64,000 nt of DNA from positions 558,001 through 622,000 of the forward strand of contig NZ_JBNFZM010000002.1 of assembly GCF_051195235.1 (NCBI RefSeq). Reading direction: 5' to 3'. The notes beneath the pieces are model-generated. The model was not told where the DNA came from, did no database searches, and saw only the letters and a list, made by a program, of their open reading frames with translations. This DNA comes from Tateyamaria sp947503385 (lineage in GTDB: Bacteria > Pseudomonadota > Alphaproteobacteria > Rhodobacterales > Rhodobacteraceae). The position numbers and the translations under genes are program-made. Of this stretch, positions 51,491 through 60,648 are shown one piece after another (position 1 is the stretch's first letter; every line of letters begins with the position of its first letter).

Positions 51491-52516
51491 TCACTCAGGG
51501 TTTAACAGGTTGTGCATTGTCGAGTCAGGCGTGGCGCGGATTGGCTCTCGCCGCCATTCGACACGACCGGAAATATTGTAGCGCAACATGCGGTTCTTGT
51601 ATTCGTTGATCCAGTATCCGCGCCGTGAAATCACCACGCGCATACCGATGTTCCAACATTCTTCGGCCGGGGGATCAGGTGCGTTGATGACACGGCCATA
51701 GCGCCGCATCTGGTCGTCCTGTCCGGGCGGCGGGGGCGGTCTGGGTGCTGCGCGCAGTTCCGGTCCGGTTGACTGCTGGGTTGTCCCACCGGGCAGAGAC
51801 GGCGGAGCGCTGAGCCCGTCCAGCGGGCTGAGCGGGTCATCAAGGCGGCTGGGATCACCGCCTTCGGCGCGGATCCAGTCCCTGTACCCCGCCTTGTATT
51901 TGCACTCGACCAACCAGCAGCGGTCGGATTCCTGCCCGTCCGCCCAGATGCTGATGCCACCCCCCGAGGCGCGGTACTCCATCTCGTCCTGAGTGACGAA
52001 AAACTGGTATTCAATGCCGCGTTTGATGAACACTTGGCTGCGCTCCAGAATGACGAAATCATAGCGGGTGAACGTCACGCGTGGCTCACGCTTGTTGGCG
52101 ATGGTGTTGCCCGACGTCAGCCATTCATTGTAAAATTGGTCCGCCCGGCAGCAATTCCGCCTGCGCCTGCGCTTGTGCGCGATGTCATAGGCGGTAGGTC
52201 CCTCGATCGAATCCTCGCCCGTTGCCGTTTCCACCTCAACTTCGGACTCGCGTTCAAGCTGGCGTTGCAACTGCGTGGCATAGGCCCCCCGTTCGCCCGG
52301 CGTCATCTGGCTGTAGGGCAGATCCATATAACCCGGACGGACTGTGTAAGGGTTGGCCGGGCGCACCGGAGGCTGACCCGGACGCACCGGTGGGCGCACG
52401 ACGGGGGCCGCAGGCGGCGCGGGCGTTCCAACCGGGAACCGCGCCTGAACAATCTGCCCCTGCGCGCTGTTGTTCACGGCAGAACTGAGATCAGGAAGTC
52501 GGGGGGGAATTGGCAT
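51491..52516 (-). CDS. Candidate T6SS effector with PD-(D/E)xK-like nuclease domain
   Basis: A 341-aa protein. Residues 25-60 are Pro-rich (linker-like), RRRRR is at 116-120, and residues 150-215 hold a possible restriction-endonuclease fold: YQFFVTQDEMEYR, then WADG (Asp193) and WLVECKYK (Glu204, Lys206), an Asp-11-ExK spacing typical of PD-(D/E)xK toxins. The remaining C-terminus (about 230-341) has another Pro-rich stretch and a Tyr/Arg-rich end. It lies nine bases after the PAAR gene and just before two paralogous small genes. No close family can be named from the sequence alone. Confidence 0.68.
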   Translation of the reverse strand: MPIPPRLPDLSSAVNNSAQGQIVQARFPVGTPAPPAAPVVRPPVRPGQPPVRPANPYTVRPGYMDLPYSQMTPGERGAYATQLQRQLERESEVEVETATGEDSIEGPTAYDIAHKRRRRRNCCRADQFYNEWLTSGNTIANKREPRVTFTRYDFVILERSQVFIKRGIEYQFFVTQDEMEYRASGGGISIWADGQESDRCWLVECKYKAGYRDWIRAEGGDPSRLDDPLSPLDGLSAPPSLPGGTTQQSTGPELRAAPRPPPPPGQDDQMRRYGRVINAPDPPAEECWNIGMRVVISRRGYWINEYKNRMLRYNISGRVEWRREPIRATPDSTMHNLLNPE

Positions 52517-52525
52517 TGCCTGCGC

Positions 52526-52897
52526 CTAGCCCTTTGACGCTTTGTCTTCGCAGCTTTCGCAGGTGGGCGCGCGCGTCCGTCCCGGAGGCGAGGCACCGCC
52601 GATCAGCACGTTGGGCGAACCGACCGCATGATTGCCACCGCAAGAGATCGCATCCCCGACCCGACCCGCCATCAGGTTGTTGATCTGCACCGTGGGCGAC
52701 CCCTTGGCCAGATTGCGTGGGTGTGGTGGTTGCGGACAGACCGGGCACGGGTGCGGCAGGTAGGCGTCAGTCACCCGCACGGCCGGGCGGTTGTTGATCA
52801 GCACATTGGGCGAGCCCTGAATGGCGGGCGACGGTGGAAAGTGGCACCCGTGGCCCGATCCAATATCCCCCAGACGCGCGGCAGGTTTTCCAGACAT
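52526..52897 (-). CDS. PAAR-domain protein (T6SS spike tip)
   Basis: A 123-aa PAAR protein. It starts MSGKPAARLGDIGSGHGCHF and has repeated GSPNVLIN, GSPTVQIN and GSPNVLIG strands plus HGCHF, PHPCPVCP and TCESCED Cys/His groups that bind the tip zinc. It sharpens the VgrG spike and carries effectors. GGAGGGG precedes the ATG. It follows vgrG by 18 bp. Confidence 0.95.
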   Translation of the reverse strand: MSGKPAARLGDIGSGHGCHFPPSPAIQGSPNVLINNRPAVRVTDAYLPHPCPVCPQPPHPRNLAKGSPTVQINNLMAGRVGDAISCGGNHAVGSPNVLIGGASPPGRTRAPTCESCEDKASKG

Positions 52898-52915
52898 GTT
52901 TCGACCCCTCCGTGC

Positions 52916-54976
52916 TCAGGATTCGAACGACCGGCCATAGCGCGTGGCATGGGGTCCGGCGTATTTCTTGGGTTTGATCGGTTTGCGACGGTTGATCTTT
53001 TTGCCCTTCTTGGGTGATCCGCCCGAGTTGATCTTGGTCAGTGTGCCGTTGATCGTCACTCCCGTCATGTCGATCTTGACAAAATTGCCCCCGACATAGA
53101 GCGAAATCGACGCTCCCGCCTCGATCGACAGGTCCTGTCCCACATCGAGAAAGTGGTTTGTCCCCGTCTTGACGTGCTGCCCATCCTTGGTCTCGACACG
53201 CCGGGTTTCGTGGACAAACAGATCATCCGCGCCCTCGACCTCGTGCATTCGGTCGCGCGAGATCTTAGTCATCTCGCTGATTGTCACCTCTTCGACACGG
53301 CTGCCTTTGATGGTGGTGTTCTGACTGCCCTTGATGTCGATCTGTTGGCTGCCGGTCAGTTCAAAGTCGTCGTCGCCACCAATGGACTGCGATTGCGACC
53401 CGTCCGTGCGACGATGGCGCGACCCTTCGGTCAGCCATGTCTCGTTGTCCTTGATGAAGGCGTTGAGGTATCTTTCGGCCTGCAAATAGACCTCTTCCTC
53501 GCCGTTTTCATCTTCGAACCGGAATTCGTTGTATCCGTCGCCGGTATGGGTGTCGGATTTGAATGTGCTGCGCGCCTTGAAGTCGGGCAACGTGTAGGGC
53601 GGCATATTGTGGCCGTTGTAGACACAGCCCGTGACCAGAGGCTTGTCCGGGTCCCCTTCGAGGAATTCAACAACGACCTCCATACCGATACGCGGGATGA
53701 CCATCCCACCCCAGCCTTTGGATGCCCAGTTTTGGCTGACTCGGCAGCGCATGGAATGGGCGGCGTGCAGGTCCCAGTGGAATTGCACCAGAATGCGGCC
53801 ATACTCATCGCAGTCAATCTCGCCGTCGCCCACCACTGTGGCGGTTTGCGGCCCGTAGATGCGCGGCATATGCGTGCGGCGTTCAGGACGGAACGGTTCG
53901 CTGTCGGGGATAAGGACGTAGGCGCCGTCGTAATCCGGCTCGTCACTTTCCTTGTTGATGGTGCCATAGGCCTGCGCGCGCAGCTTGTGACGTGCCGACA
54001 GGCAGACAAAGCGTTTGCCGGTTGTACCGGGGATTTTGTCGCCCACCGGTGTCACACACAGTCCCGCCGCCAGCGAGGCCACATTGCCCTCGGCCACAAC
54101 GCGAGAGGTATGCCCCTGTTCTTCTTCGATGCGACGCCCCACGACAGTTTCGCCCGCATCAAGATCAAGGTAATCCCCCGGCCAGTCAAAACTTTCGATC
54201 TGGCCTTGGGCGTATTGCGCATCGCCCAAACGTTCGGTCTCCTGCGCCGCGTGCGGCGTCTTGAAGTTGTATTCCGTCAGACGCACCGCACCGGTCGCCA
54301 CCCGCGATCCGCCATGCCACTGCCGGAAATGCTCCTCATCCCCCAGATGGGTCCGTTCGACCCCGAAATAGGGTCGTTCGCTGGCCGGCACATCAACGTG
54401 ATTTGAGGCGAAATCAGTCAGGACCATGACGTGGTTCCCGTCCTGATGCACCCAATGCCAAGAGATGCCGAACCGCTCCATCATCCGCTTGGCAAAATCG
54501 GTGTCAGATTCGCCATATTGGACGGTGTATTCCAGCTTGGGGTAGTTGCCCGACAAGTTGATCTCGTAATGCGGCCCACCCAAGTCGGCGTATTCGCCAA
54601 ACAGCTCTTCGAGGATTTGAACGACGGAAAGGTTGTGGAATATCCGCTGGTTGCGGCGCAGGGCCGCGATATGCGTCCAAGGGCTCAGCACCAAGCTGTA
54701 GCGGCAGCCATTCTCCTCGGCGCGCAGCCGCTGCGCTTCGGTCACGATACCGTCATAGTGCCGCGGACCGTGGCCGGTGTCGATTGTCACCGTTGCATGA
54801 GTGCCCAGAATGTCGTCGAGATTGATCTCGTAGTCGCGCGACAGGGCGTCAACACGCCACTCGAAATCACCCGACATCTCTTCACCACCATCAAGGCGCA
54901 GAAACACCAACGCATCTTTGCCCAGAGCAGTCGACAGGCGGGCGCGCCTGTCTTTTTGTGTCAATGGAGCGTTCAC
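52916..54976 (-). CDS. Type VI secretion tip protein VgrG
   Basis: A 686-aa VgrG (gp27/gp5-like). Diagnostic blocks: YDGIVTEAQRLRAEENGCRY, IFHNLSVVQILEELF, YGESDTDFAKRMMERFGISW, the OB-fold QNWASKGWGGMVIPRIGMEV and VVEFLEGDPDKPLVTGCVYN, then a beta-helix with repeated GSQ/DGSQSQSIGG motifs. No enzymatic extension; the C-terminus is a basic PKKGKKINRRKPIKPKK tail. The start is GTG at 54976 with AAGGA eight bases upstream. It is the first gene of the module. Confidence 0.97.
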   Translation of the reverse strand: MNAPLTQKDRRARLSTALGKDALVFLRLDGGEEMSGDFEWRVDALSRDYEINLDDILGTHATVTIDTGHGPRHYDGIVTEAQRLRAEENGCRYSLVLSPWTHIAALRRNQRIFHNLSVVQILEELFGEYADLGGPHYEINLSGNYPKLEYTVQYGESDTDFAKRMMERFGISWHWVHQDGNHVMVLTDFASNHVDVPASERPYFGVERTHLGDEEHFRQWHGGSRVATGAVRLTEYNFKTPHAAQETERLGDAQYAQGQIESFDWPGDYLDLDAGETVVGRRIEEEQGHTSRVVAEGNVASLAAGLCVTPVGDKIPGTTGKRFVCLSARHKLRAQAYGTINKESDEPDYDGAYVLIPDSEPFRPERRTHMPRIYGPQTATVVGDGEIDCDEYGRILVQFHWDLHAAHSMRCRVSQNWASKGWGGMVIPRIGMEVVVEFLEGDPDKPLVTGCVYNGHNMPPYTLPDFKARSTFKSDTHTGDGYNEFRFEDENGEEEVYLQAERYLNAFIKDNETWLTEGSRHRRTDGSQSQSIGGDDDFELTGSQQIDIKGSQNTTIKGSRVEEVTISEMTKISRDRMHEVEGADDLFVHETRRVETKDGQHVKTGTNHFLDVGQDLSIEAGASISLYVGGNFVKIDMTGVTINGTLTKINSGGSPKKGKKINRRKPIKPKKYAGPHATRYGRSFES

Positions 54977-55266
54977 TCACAAAGTCCTTCAAAAAATATC
55001 GGCCGACAAACTATGCCTCAAATATGGGAAAAAAGCACCTTTGAGTCACGTGCAAAGTGCAAATCCGCGTTTTGCCGCCCTGCCCGCCTGTCGTGACAGG
55101 TTGTCACTTCGGCCCGCGCGTCCCGTCTGGGCTGCACCGATCAGTTGTTCTTTGACCGCCAAACACCGGCGTTTTACCAACCGCTACACTGTACGGGCTT
55201 TGTCCCTTTCACAGGGCAATGATGCGGGCTACCAAACGGAGGGGCAGACACTCGAAGGGATTGGAC
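54977..55266. other. Intergenic region upstream of vgrG, 290 bp
   Basis: Between divergent vgrG and the oxidoreductase gene. No reading frame is convincing. A GTGAC-5 nt-GTCAC dyad at 55093-55107 overlaps CCTGTC-gt-GACAGG (55087-55100) and could be an operator. Both promoters must lie here but I cannot point to them. Confidence 0.4.
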
Positions 55267-56391
55267 ATGCTGGGCGTTGGCATCATTGGTTGCGGCAATA
55301 TCTCGGGCGCATATCTGCGGCTGTCGCCCCTGTTCAAAGGCCTCGAAATGCGCGCAGTGGCGGACCTGAACGCAGATGCTGCGCGTGCGCGTGCTGCCGA
55401 ATTCGGCCTGCGGGCCGACAGTATAGACGCATTGCTGGCGGCGGATGACATTGACGTCATCGTCAACCTCACGAACCCGGCCGCGCATTTCGCCGTCACC
55501 CGCGACATCTTGAATGCGGGCAAACACGCCTATTCCGAAAAACCACTGGTCCTGACACTGGCCGAAGGCGAAGAGTTGCGGAACTTGGCAGCAGCACGTG
55601 GGCTGCGGGTGGGATCAGCCCCTGACACATTCTTGGGCGGCGCGCATCAGGCCGCACGCGCAGCGCTTGATGCAGGGCAGATCGGCAAGGTCGTCAGCGG
55701 CACTGCGCACGTCATGTCACACGGTATGGAGGCATGGCACCCCAACCCTGATTTCTTCTTTTTGCCGGGTGGTGGTCCGATGTTGGACCTTGGACCCTAT
55801 TACATCACCAACCTGATCCAGTTGCTGGGTCCAGTGGCGCACGTCTGTGCGCTTACCTCCATGGGGCAGACCTCTCGCACCATCGGATCAGCGCCGCGCC
55901 GGGGCGAAACGATCCCGGTCAAGACACCCACGACACTGCACGCCCTTTTGGGATTTGTGTCCGGTGCCAGCATCACGCTGTCGACCTCTTGGGACGTCTG
56001 GGCACACCGGCACGGGCATATGGAGCTTTATGGTCTCGACGGGTCAATGTTCCTGCCGGACCCAAACTGGTTCTCCGGCACCGTCGAAGTGACCGCGCGT
56101 GACAGCGCCCCACGCGCATTGGACGTCGGCAACCATCCGTTTTCCGTGCCCAATCACGACTTGGACGGCACGCCAAAGGCGAATTACCGCATGGCAGGTC
56201 TGGCCGATATGGCCGCCGCCATAGCCGAGGGGCGCGACCATCGTTGCCGCTTGGATCTGGCCCTGCACGCAGTCGATGTGATGACCTCAATCCTGCGCGC
56301 GGGCGAGGAAGGCACCGTGATCCGGCTGAACACGACCTGCGCCCGGCCCGAGCCGCTTGGCGCAACCGACGCCGCCGCCCTGCTCAGATAG
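55267..56391 (+). CDS. Gfo/Idh/MocA family oxidoreductase
   Basis: A 374-aa NAD(P)-dependent dehydrogenase. The Rossmann start is GVGIIGCGNISGAYL, with IVNLTNPAAHF and the family EKPLVLTLAEG containing the conserved Lys. The C-terminal sheet domain follows (GGGPMLDLGPYYITNLIQLL). It probably oxidises a sugar or inositol-like hydroxyl. It heads the acid-sugar cluster and is divergent from vgrG. Confidence 0.93.
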   Translation: MLGVGIIGCGNISGAYLRLSPLFKGLEMRAVADLNADAARARAAEFGLRADSIDALLAADDIDVIVNLTNPAAHFAVTRDILNAGKHAYSEKPLVLTLAEGEELRNLAAARGLRVGSAPDTFLGGAHQAARAALDAGQIGKVVSGTAHVMSHGMEAWHPNPDFFFLPGGGPMLDLGPYYITNLIQLLGPVAHVCALTSMGQTSRTIGSAPRRGETIPVKTPTTLHALLGFVSGASITLSTSWDVWAHRHGHMELYGLDGSMFLPDPNWFSGTVEVTARDSAPRALDVGNHPFSVPNHDLDGTPKANYRMAGLADMAAAIAEGRDHRCRLDLALHAVDVMTSILRAGEEGTVIRLNTTCARPEPLGATDAAALLR

Positions 56392-56454
56392 CATCGCCGC
56401 GCATGTCGGTTTTGAGCCATTGGCGGACAACGATCTTGGCTAGGCTGCGGACCT

Positions 56455-57831
56455 ATGACCTTTGACGACATTGCCGCCTTTGTCCTTGATCCACGCGCTG
56501 TACCGGACAGCGCGCGCGGCATGGCCGCCACGCTGTTGATTGACACGCTGGGTATTGCAGCGGGCGCCGCCAGCCTCGATGCCGGTCGCATTGCGCGCGA
56601 TCATGCCGTGCGATTTCACGCGGCGGCGTCGCCTGCGGATGCCGCAACTCTGCTTTTTGATGGACGGCGCGCGTCGCTGGCGGGCGCGTCCTTTGCGGCG
56701 GCCACGCAGATCGACAATCTCGACGCCCATGACGGCCTTAATCTGACAAAAGGGCATATCGGCTGCGCGGTGGTCCCCGCGCTCTGCGCTTTTGCCGAGC
56801 AGATGCCAGACCTCACCGCGCACGACGCGCTGACCGCGCTCGTGATGTCCTATGAGGTCGCGGCGCGTGCGGCCATCACCCTGCACGCCACAGTCGATGA
56901 CTACCACACATCTGGCGCGTGGAACGCGCTCGGCGTCGCAGCCTTGGGGTGCAGTTTGCGCGAACACAGTGCGGCACAGCTGCGCCACGCCCTCGGGATT
57001 GCGGAATATCATGGCCCCCGCAGCCAGATGATGCGCGAAATTGCGAACCCGACGATGTTGCATGACGGGTCAGGCATGGGTGCGCTGGTGGGTGTGATGG
57101 CCGTCCTGCTGGCCGAAGACGGCTTTGAAGGCGCGCCCGCCATCACCGTCGAAGCGCCCGAGGCCGCGCATCACTGGGCCGATCTTGGCACCGTGTGGAC
57201 GGTTGAACAGAACTATATCAAACCCTACCCGATCTGCCGCTGGGCCCATGCATCGCTGGATGCCCTGTCGGACCTGATGCGGCGGCACCGTTTTGCCGCC
57301 GACGATGTGGAACGGATTAACGTGCGCACCTTTGCCGAAGCCGCCGCGCTTTTTGCCGGAATGCCCGCCACCACGTCGCAGGCACAGTATTCCCTGCCCT
57401 TCGCACTGGCGAGCCTGCTGGTGCACCGCAATCTTGGCCCTGATCAGGTGCAGGGCACGGGTCTGTCCGACACACGGGTGGCCGCCCAACTGCCCAAGAT
57501 CACAGTATCCGAAGACGCGCGCCACACCGCGCGCTTTCCCGCTGGGCGCTGGTCCGACATCACCGTGCACCTGCGAACCGGACAGACGCTCGCGTCCGGC
57601 GACACCCACGCCAAAGGCGGGCCGGAGGCACCCATGCGCATGGATGAGGTGGCACAGAAATTTCAAATGATGGCCCACACGCTCGCCCCTGCACGGCGGG
57701 ATGCGCTGTGGGCGATGCGGGACAGAATGTTGTCAACGGATGCCCGCTTTGCCGATCTTTTGGCGTTGATCCACGATCCTGTGGACAATCCCTCGTCTGG
57801 TGGAATCCCAAAACGTCTTGCGCCATGGTAG
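56455..57831 (+). CDS. MmgE/PrpD family protein
   Basis: A 458-aa protein of 2-methylcitrate dehydratase fold. Blocks: LLIDTLGIAAGAA, DNLDAHDGLNLTKGHIGCAV, SYEVAARAAITLH and KPYPICRWAHASLDAL. Members include 2-methylcitrate and cis-aconitate-related enzymes, but no propionate genes are nearby. Placement between a Gfo/Idh enzyme and the tetronate genes suggests a hydroxyacid dehydration or isomerisation; this is inference. Confidence 0.9.
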   Translation: MTFDDIAAFVLDPRAVPDSARGMAATLLIDTLGIAAGAASLDAGRIARDHAVRFHAAASPADAATLLFDGRRASLAGASFAAATQIDNLDAHDGLNLTKGHIGCAVVPALCAFAEQMPDLTAHDALTALVMSYEVAARAAITLHATVDDYHTSGAWNALGVAALGCSLREHSAAQLRHALGIAEYHGPRSQMMREIANPTMLHDGSGMGALVGVMAVLLAEDGFEGAPAITVEAPEAAHHWADLGTVWTVEQNYIKPYPICRWAHASLDALSDLMRRHRFAADDVERINVRTFAEAAALFAGMPATTSQAQYSLPFALASLLVHRNLGPDQVQGTGLSDTRVAAQLPKITVSEDARHTARFPAGRWSDITVHLRTGQTLASGDTHAKGGPEAPMRMDEVAQKFQMMAHTLAPARRDALWAMRDRMLSTDARFADLLALIHDPVDNPSSGGIPKRLAPW

Positions 57832-57863
57832 CGGAAACACCACCCGAGATTCGAGGTTCCATC

Positions 57864-58766
57864 ATGTCAAAGCCCATCCACACTGCGGTCATCGGGCTTG
57901 GGTCCATGGGCTACGGCATCGCACAATCGTGCCTGCGGGCGGGCCACGTGACCTATGGCACGGATGTCGTAACGGCCCAGATGGACCGCTTTCGCGACGA
58001 AGGCGGTGCGCCCGGTGATCTGGCCGATGTGGCAAAGACGCTGGATGCCGCGATCATTGTCGTCCTGAACGCCGCCCAGACCCAAGAGGTCCTGTTTGGC
58101 GCAAAGGCCCTCGTGCCAGAGATGCCGCAGGGCAGCGTTGTCATGGCTTGCGCCACTGTGCCACCCGATTTTGCACGGGAGATGGAGGTGCGCTGCGCCG
58201 AATACGGCGTGCATTACCTCGACGCGCCCATCTCAGGCGGATCGTTCAAGGCGGGGGCAGGTCAGTTGTCGGTCATGGCCTCCGGCACGACAGAAGCGTT
58301 CGCCGCCGCGCGCCCCGTGCTTGATGCCACAGCAGAGACCGTGTTCGAACTGGGCAACGCGGCAGGTGCGGGCTCGGCCATGAAGGCGGTCAACCAACTG
58401 CTCGCGGGCGTACACATCGCGGCCATGGCCGAGGCGATCACCTTTGGCATGACCCAAGGGGTCGCGCCTGCCACGTTCCTTGAGGTGATCAGCAAGTGCG
58501 CAGGCTCCAGCTGGATGCTGGAGAACCGCGCGCCGCATATTGTTGCGGGCGATTACACCCCGCACAGTCAGGTCAACATCTGGCCCAAGGATCTGGGCAT
58601 CGTCCTCGACATCGCCCGCGCCGCACAGTTCAGCGCGCCGATCACCGCTGCGGCACTGCAACAGTATCTTGCTGCGGCGGGCATGGGTTTGGGCCACGAA
58701 GATGACGCAGCGGTCGCCAAGGTCTATGCCCGCAATGCGGGTCTCACCCTGCCGGGAGACGCGTGA
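57864..58766 (+). CDS. ltnD: L-threonate dehydrogenase-like NAD-dependent oxidoreductase
   Basis: A 300-aa beta-hydroxyacid dehydrogenase. The NAD site is VIGLGSMGYGIAQSCLRAG; the substrate loop is DAPISGGSFKAGAGQLSVM and the catalytic Lys is in KAVNQLLAGVHI. LtnD oxidises L-threonate to 2-oxo-tetronate. The name rests on being followed by otnK, otnC and otnI in one operon. The start ATG 57864 fits the Rossmann fold. It overlaps otnK. Confidence 0.88.
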   Translation: MSKPIHTAVIGLGSMGYGIAQSCLRAGHVTYGTDVVTAQMDRFRDEGGAPGDLADVAKTLDAAIIVVLNAAQTQEVLFGAKALVPEMPQGSVVMACATVPPDFAREMEVRCAEYGVHYLDAPISGGSFKAGAGQLSVMASGTTEAFAAARPVLDATAETVFELGNAAGAGSAMKAVNQLLAGVHIAAMAEAITFGMTQGVAPATFLEVISKCAGSSWMLENRAPHIVAGDYTPHSQVNIWPKDLGIVLDIARAAQFSAPITAAALQQYLAAAGMGLGHEDDAAVAKVYARNAGLTLPGDA

Positions 58767-60004
58767 TGCTGTTGGGGTGTATCGGCGACGATTTCACCGG
58801 GTCGAGCGATCTGGCCAATACGCTGGCGAAGGGCGGTATGCGGACTGTACAATACACCGGCATTCCCAATGGGCCAGCAGCTGCGGATGTGCAGGCGGGG
58901 GTCGTCGCGCTCAAATCCCGGTCCATCGCGCCCGGCGACGCGGTGGCTCAGTCGCTGGCCGCGCTTGATTGGTTGCTGGCGCAGGGCTGCACGCAGATAT
59001 TCTTCAAATACTGCTCGACCTTTGATTCCACACCGCAGGGTAATATTGGCCCCGTCGCGGATGCGCTGGCCGATGCGCTGGACGCGCACAAGGTCATCGT
59101 TTGCCCGGCCTTTCCCGGAACGGGGCGGTCGGTGTATCAGGGGCATCTGTTCGTCAAGGACACGCTGCTCAGCACGTCGGGAATGGAAAATCATCCCCTC
59201 ACCCCGATGACCGACAGCGACATTCGCCGTTGGCTGACCCCGCAGACGCAGCACAGCGTGGGCCATGTGGCCGCAGCTGATGTCTTTGCCGGGTCCGACC
59301 GGATCGAACAGGCACTGGCCGAACAGCACGCTGCCGGGCACCGACATATCGTGGTGGACGCGATCCGCGACGCAGACCTGATGGAAATTGCGCGCGCTGC
59401 ACGGGATCTGCCGCTGATCACGGGCGGCTCGGGTGTCGCGCTTGGCCTGCCTGCGAATTTCGGCTGCACCGCCGCGTCGGTGCCGTGGACCGGGCAAGCG
59501 GGCAAGGCGGTCGCTGTGTCCGGCTCCTGTTCGGTCGCCACCCGCGCGCAGGTCGAACGCCACGCCATGCGCCACCCCGCCCGCGAGATTGACGCCGCCG
59601 ACGTCATCGAAGGACGGCTGACCGCACAGGACATCGCCAATTGGTTGCTGACCACGGACGGGCTGCCGCTGGCTTACAGCTCTGCCGATCCTGACATCGT
59701 TACGGCTGTACAGGCGCAGTATGGGCGAGACGCATCCGCCGACGCGCTCGAAGGGTTTTTTGCCAACATCGCCCGCCACGTCGTCGCTGGTGGCGCCACG
59801 CGCGTCATCACCGCCGGAGGCGAGACCAGCGGCGCAGTGATCGAGGCACTGGACCTCGGTGCGCTGGAGATCGGACCAGAGATTGACCCCGGCGTGCCTG
59901 CGTTGCGTGCGCGGCCCGATCTGGTGGTTGCGTTGAAATCCGGCAATTTCGGTGCCGAGGACTTCTTTGAAAAAGCCGCCGCGCAACTGGCCGGTTCCCC
60001 ATGA
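58766..60004 (+). CDS. otnK: 3-oxo-tetronate kinase (DUF1537 family)
   Basis: A 412-aa four-carbon acid sugar kinase. The start MLLGCIGDDFTGSSDLANTL is the DUF1537 signature; ITAGGETSGAVIEALDLGAL and VVALKSGNFGAEDFF are C-terminal nucleotide-binding elements. It phosphorylates 3-oxo-tetronate at O4. ATG 58766 shares one base with the ltnD stop; GTG 58763 would give one extra residue. It overlaps otnC by ATGA. Confidence 0.92.
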   Translation: MLLGCIGDDFTGSSDLANTLAKGGMRTVQYTGIPNGPAAADVQAGVVALKSRSIAPGDAVAQSLAALDWLLAQGCTQIFFKYCSTFDSTPQGNIGPVADALADALDAHKVIVCPAFPGTGRSVYQGHLFVKDTLLSTSGMENHPLTPMTDSDIRRWLTPQTQHSVGHVAAADVFAGSDRIEQALAEQHAAGHRHIVVDAIRDADLMEIARAARDLPLITGGSGVALGLPANFGCTAASVPWTGQAGKAVAVSGSCSVATRAQVERHAMRHPAREIDAADVIEGRLTAQDIANWLLTTDGLPLAYSSADPDIVTAVQAQYGRDASADALEGFFANIARHVVAGGATRVITAGGETSGAVIEALDLGALEIGPEIDPGVPALRARPDLVVALKSGNFGAEDFFEKAAAQLAGSP

Positions 60005-60648
60005 CCGAAACCGAGCTGCGTGAACAGATTTGCCTGCTGGCCCGGTCGCTCTTTGATCGCGGTCTGACCCATGGCAGCACCGGCAACATTTCGGCCCGCA
60101 CCGAGGATGGCGGACTGCTTGTCTCGCCCACCGGCACCAGCTTTGGCCGCCTCGATCCCGGACGGCTGAGCCGGTTTGACCCGGACGGCACCCATATCGC
60201 GGGCGATCCGCCGACCAAGGAAATGCCGCTGCACACCGCCTTTTACGACACGCGCAGCACGGCGGGTGCCGTCGTACACCTGCATTCCTGCCATTCGGTT
60301 GCGTGGTCGATGATGCCCGATGCGGATGAAGACGACTTTTTACCCCCCCTCACGCCTTATGCGATCATGAAGCTGGGCCGGGTGAAACTGCTGCCCTTTT
60401 TCCTGCCCGGTGATCCGGCAATGGGTGCGGCTGTGCGCGGGCTTGCGGGCAAACGCAGTGCGGTGATGCTGGCCAATCACGGGCCTGTTGTGGCTGGCAA
60501 GGATATAGAGGCTGCCTGCAACGCCATCGAAGAACTGGAGGAAACCGCGCGCCTCGCAATGTTGCTGCGCGGGGTTCAGGCAAACGTCCTCACCCCCGAA
60601 CAGGTCCGGGCGGTGGTGACGCAATTTGATGTGGAGTGGAATGCATGA
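60001..60648 (+). CDS. otnC: 3-oxo-tetronate 4-phosphate decarboxylase (class II aldolase family)
   Basis: A 215-aa class II aldolase/adducin-domain protein. Motifs: THGSTGNISARTEDG, KEMPLHTAFY, VVHLHSCHSVAWS with zinc His, and VMLANHGPVVAGKD. OtnC converts 3-oxo-tetronate 4-phosphate to DHAP and CO2. ATGA overlaps link it to otnK and otnI. Confidence 0.92.
   Translation: MTETELREQICLLARSLFDRGLTHGSTGNISARTEDGGLLVSPTGTSFGRLDPGRLSRFDPDGTHIAGDPPTKEMPLHTAFYDTRSTAGAVVHLHSCHSVAWSMMPDADEDDFLPPLTPYAIMKLGRVKLLPFFLPGDPAMGAAVRGLAGKRSAVMLANHGPVVAGKDIEAACNAIEELEETARLAMLLRGVQANVLTPEQVRAVVTQFDVEWNA

Noticed and set aside
49221..54976. T6SS module as an island integrated at tRNA-Gly
   Set aside because: The module is on the 5' side of the tRNA, no integrase is present, and I saw no repeat of the tRNA 3' end at the far edge.
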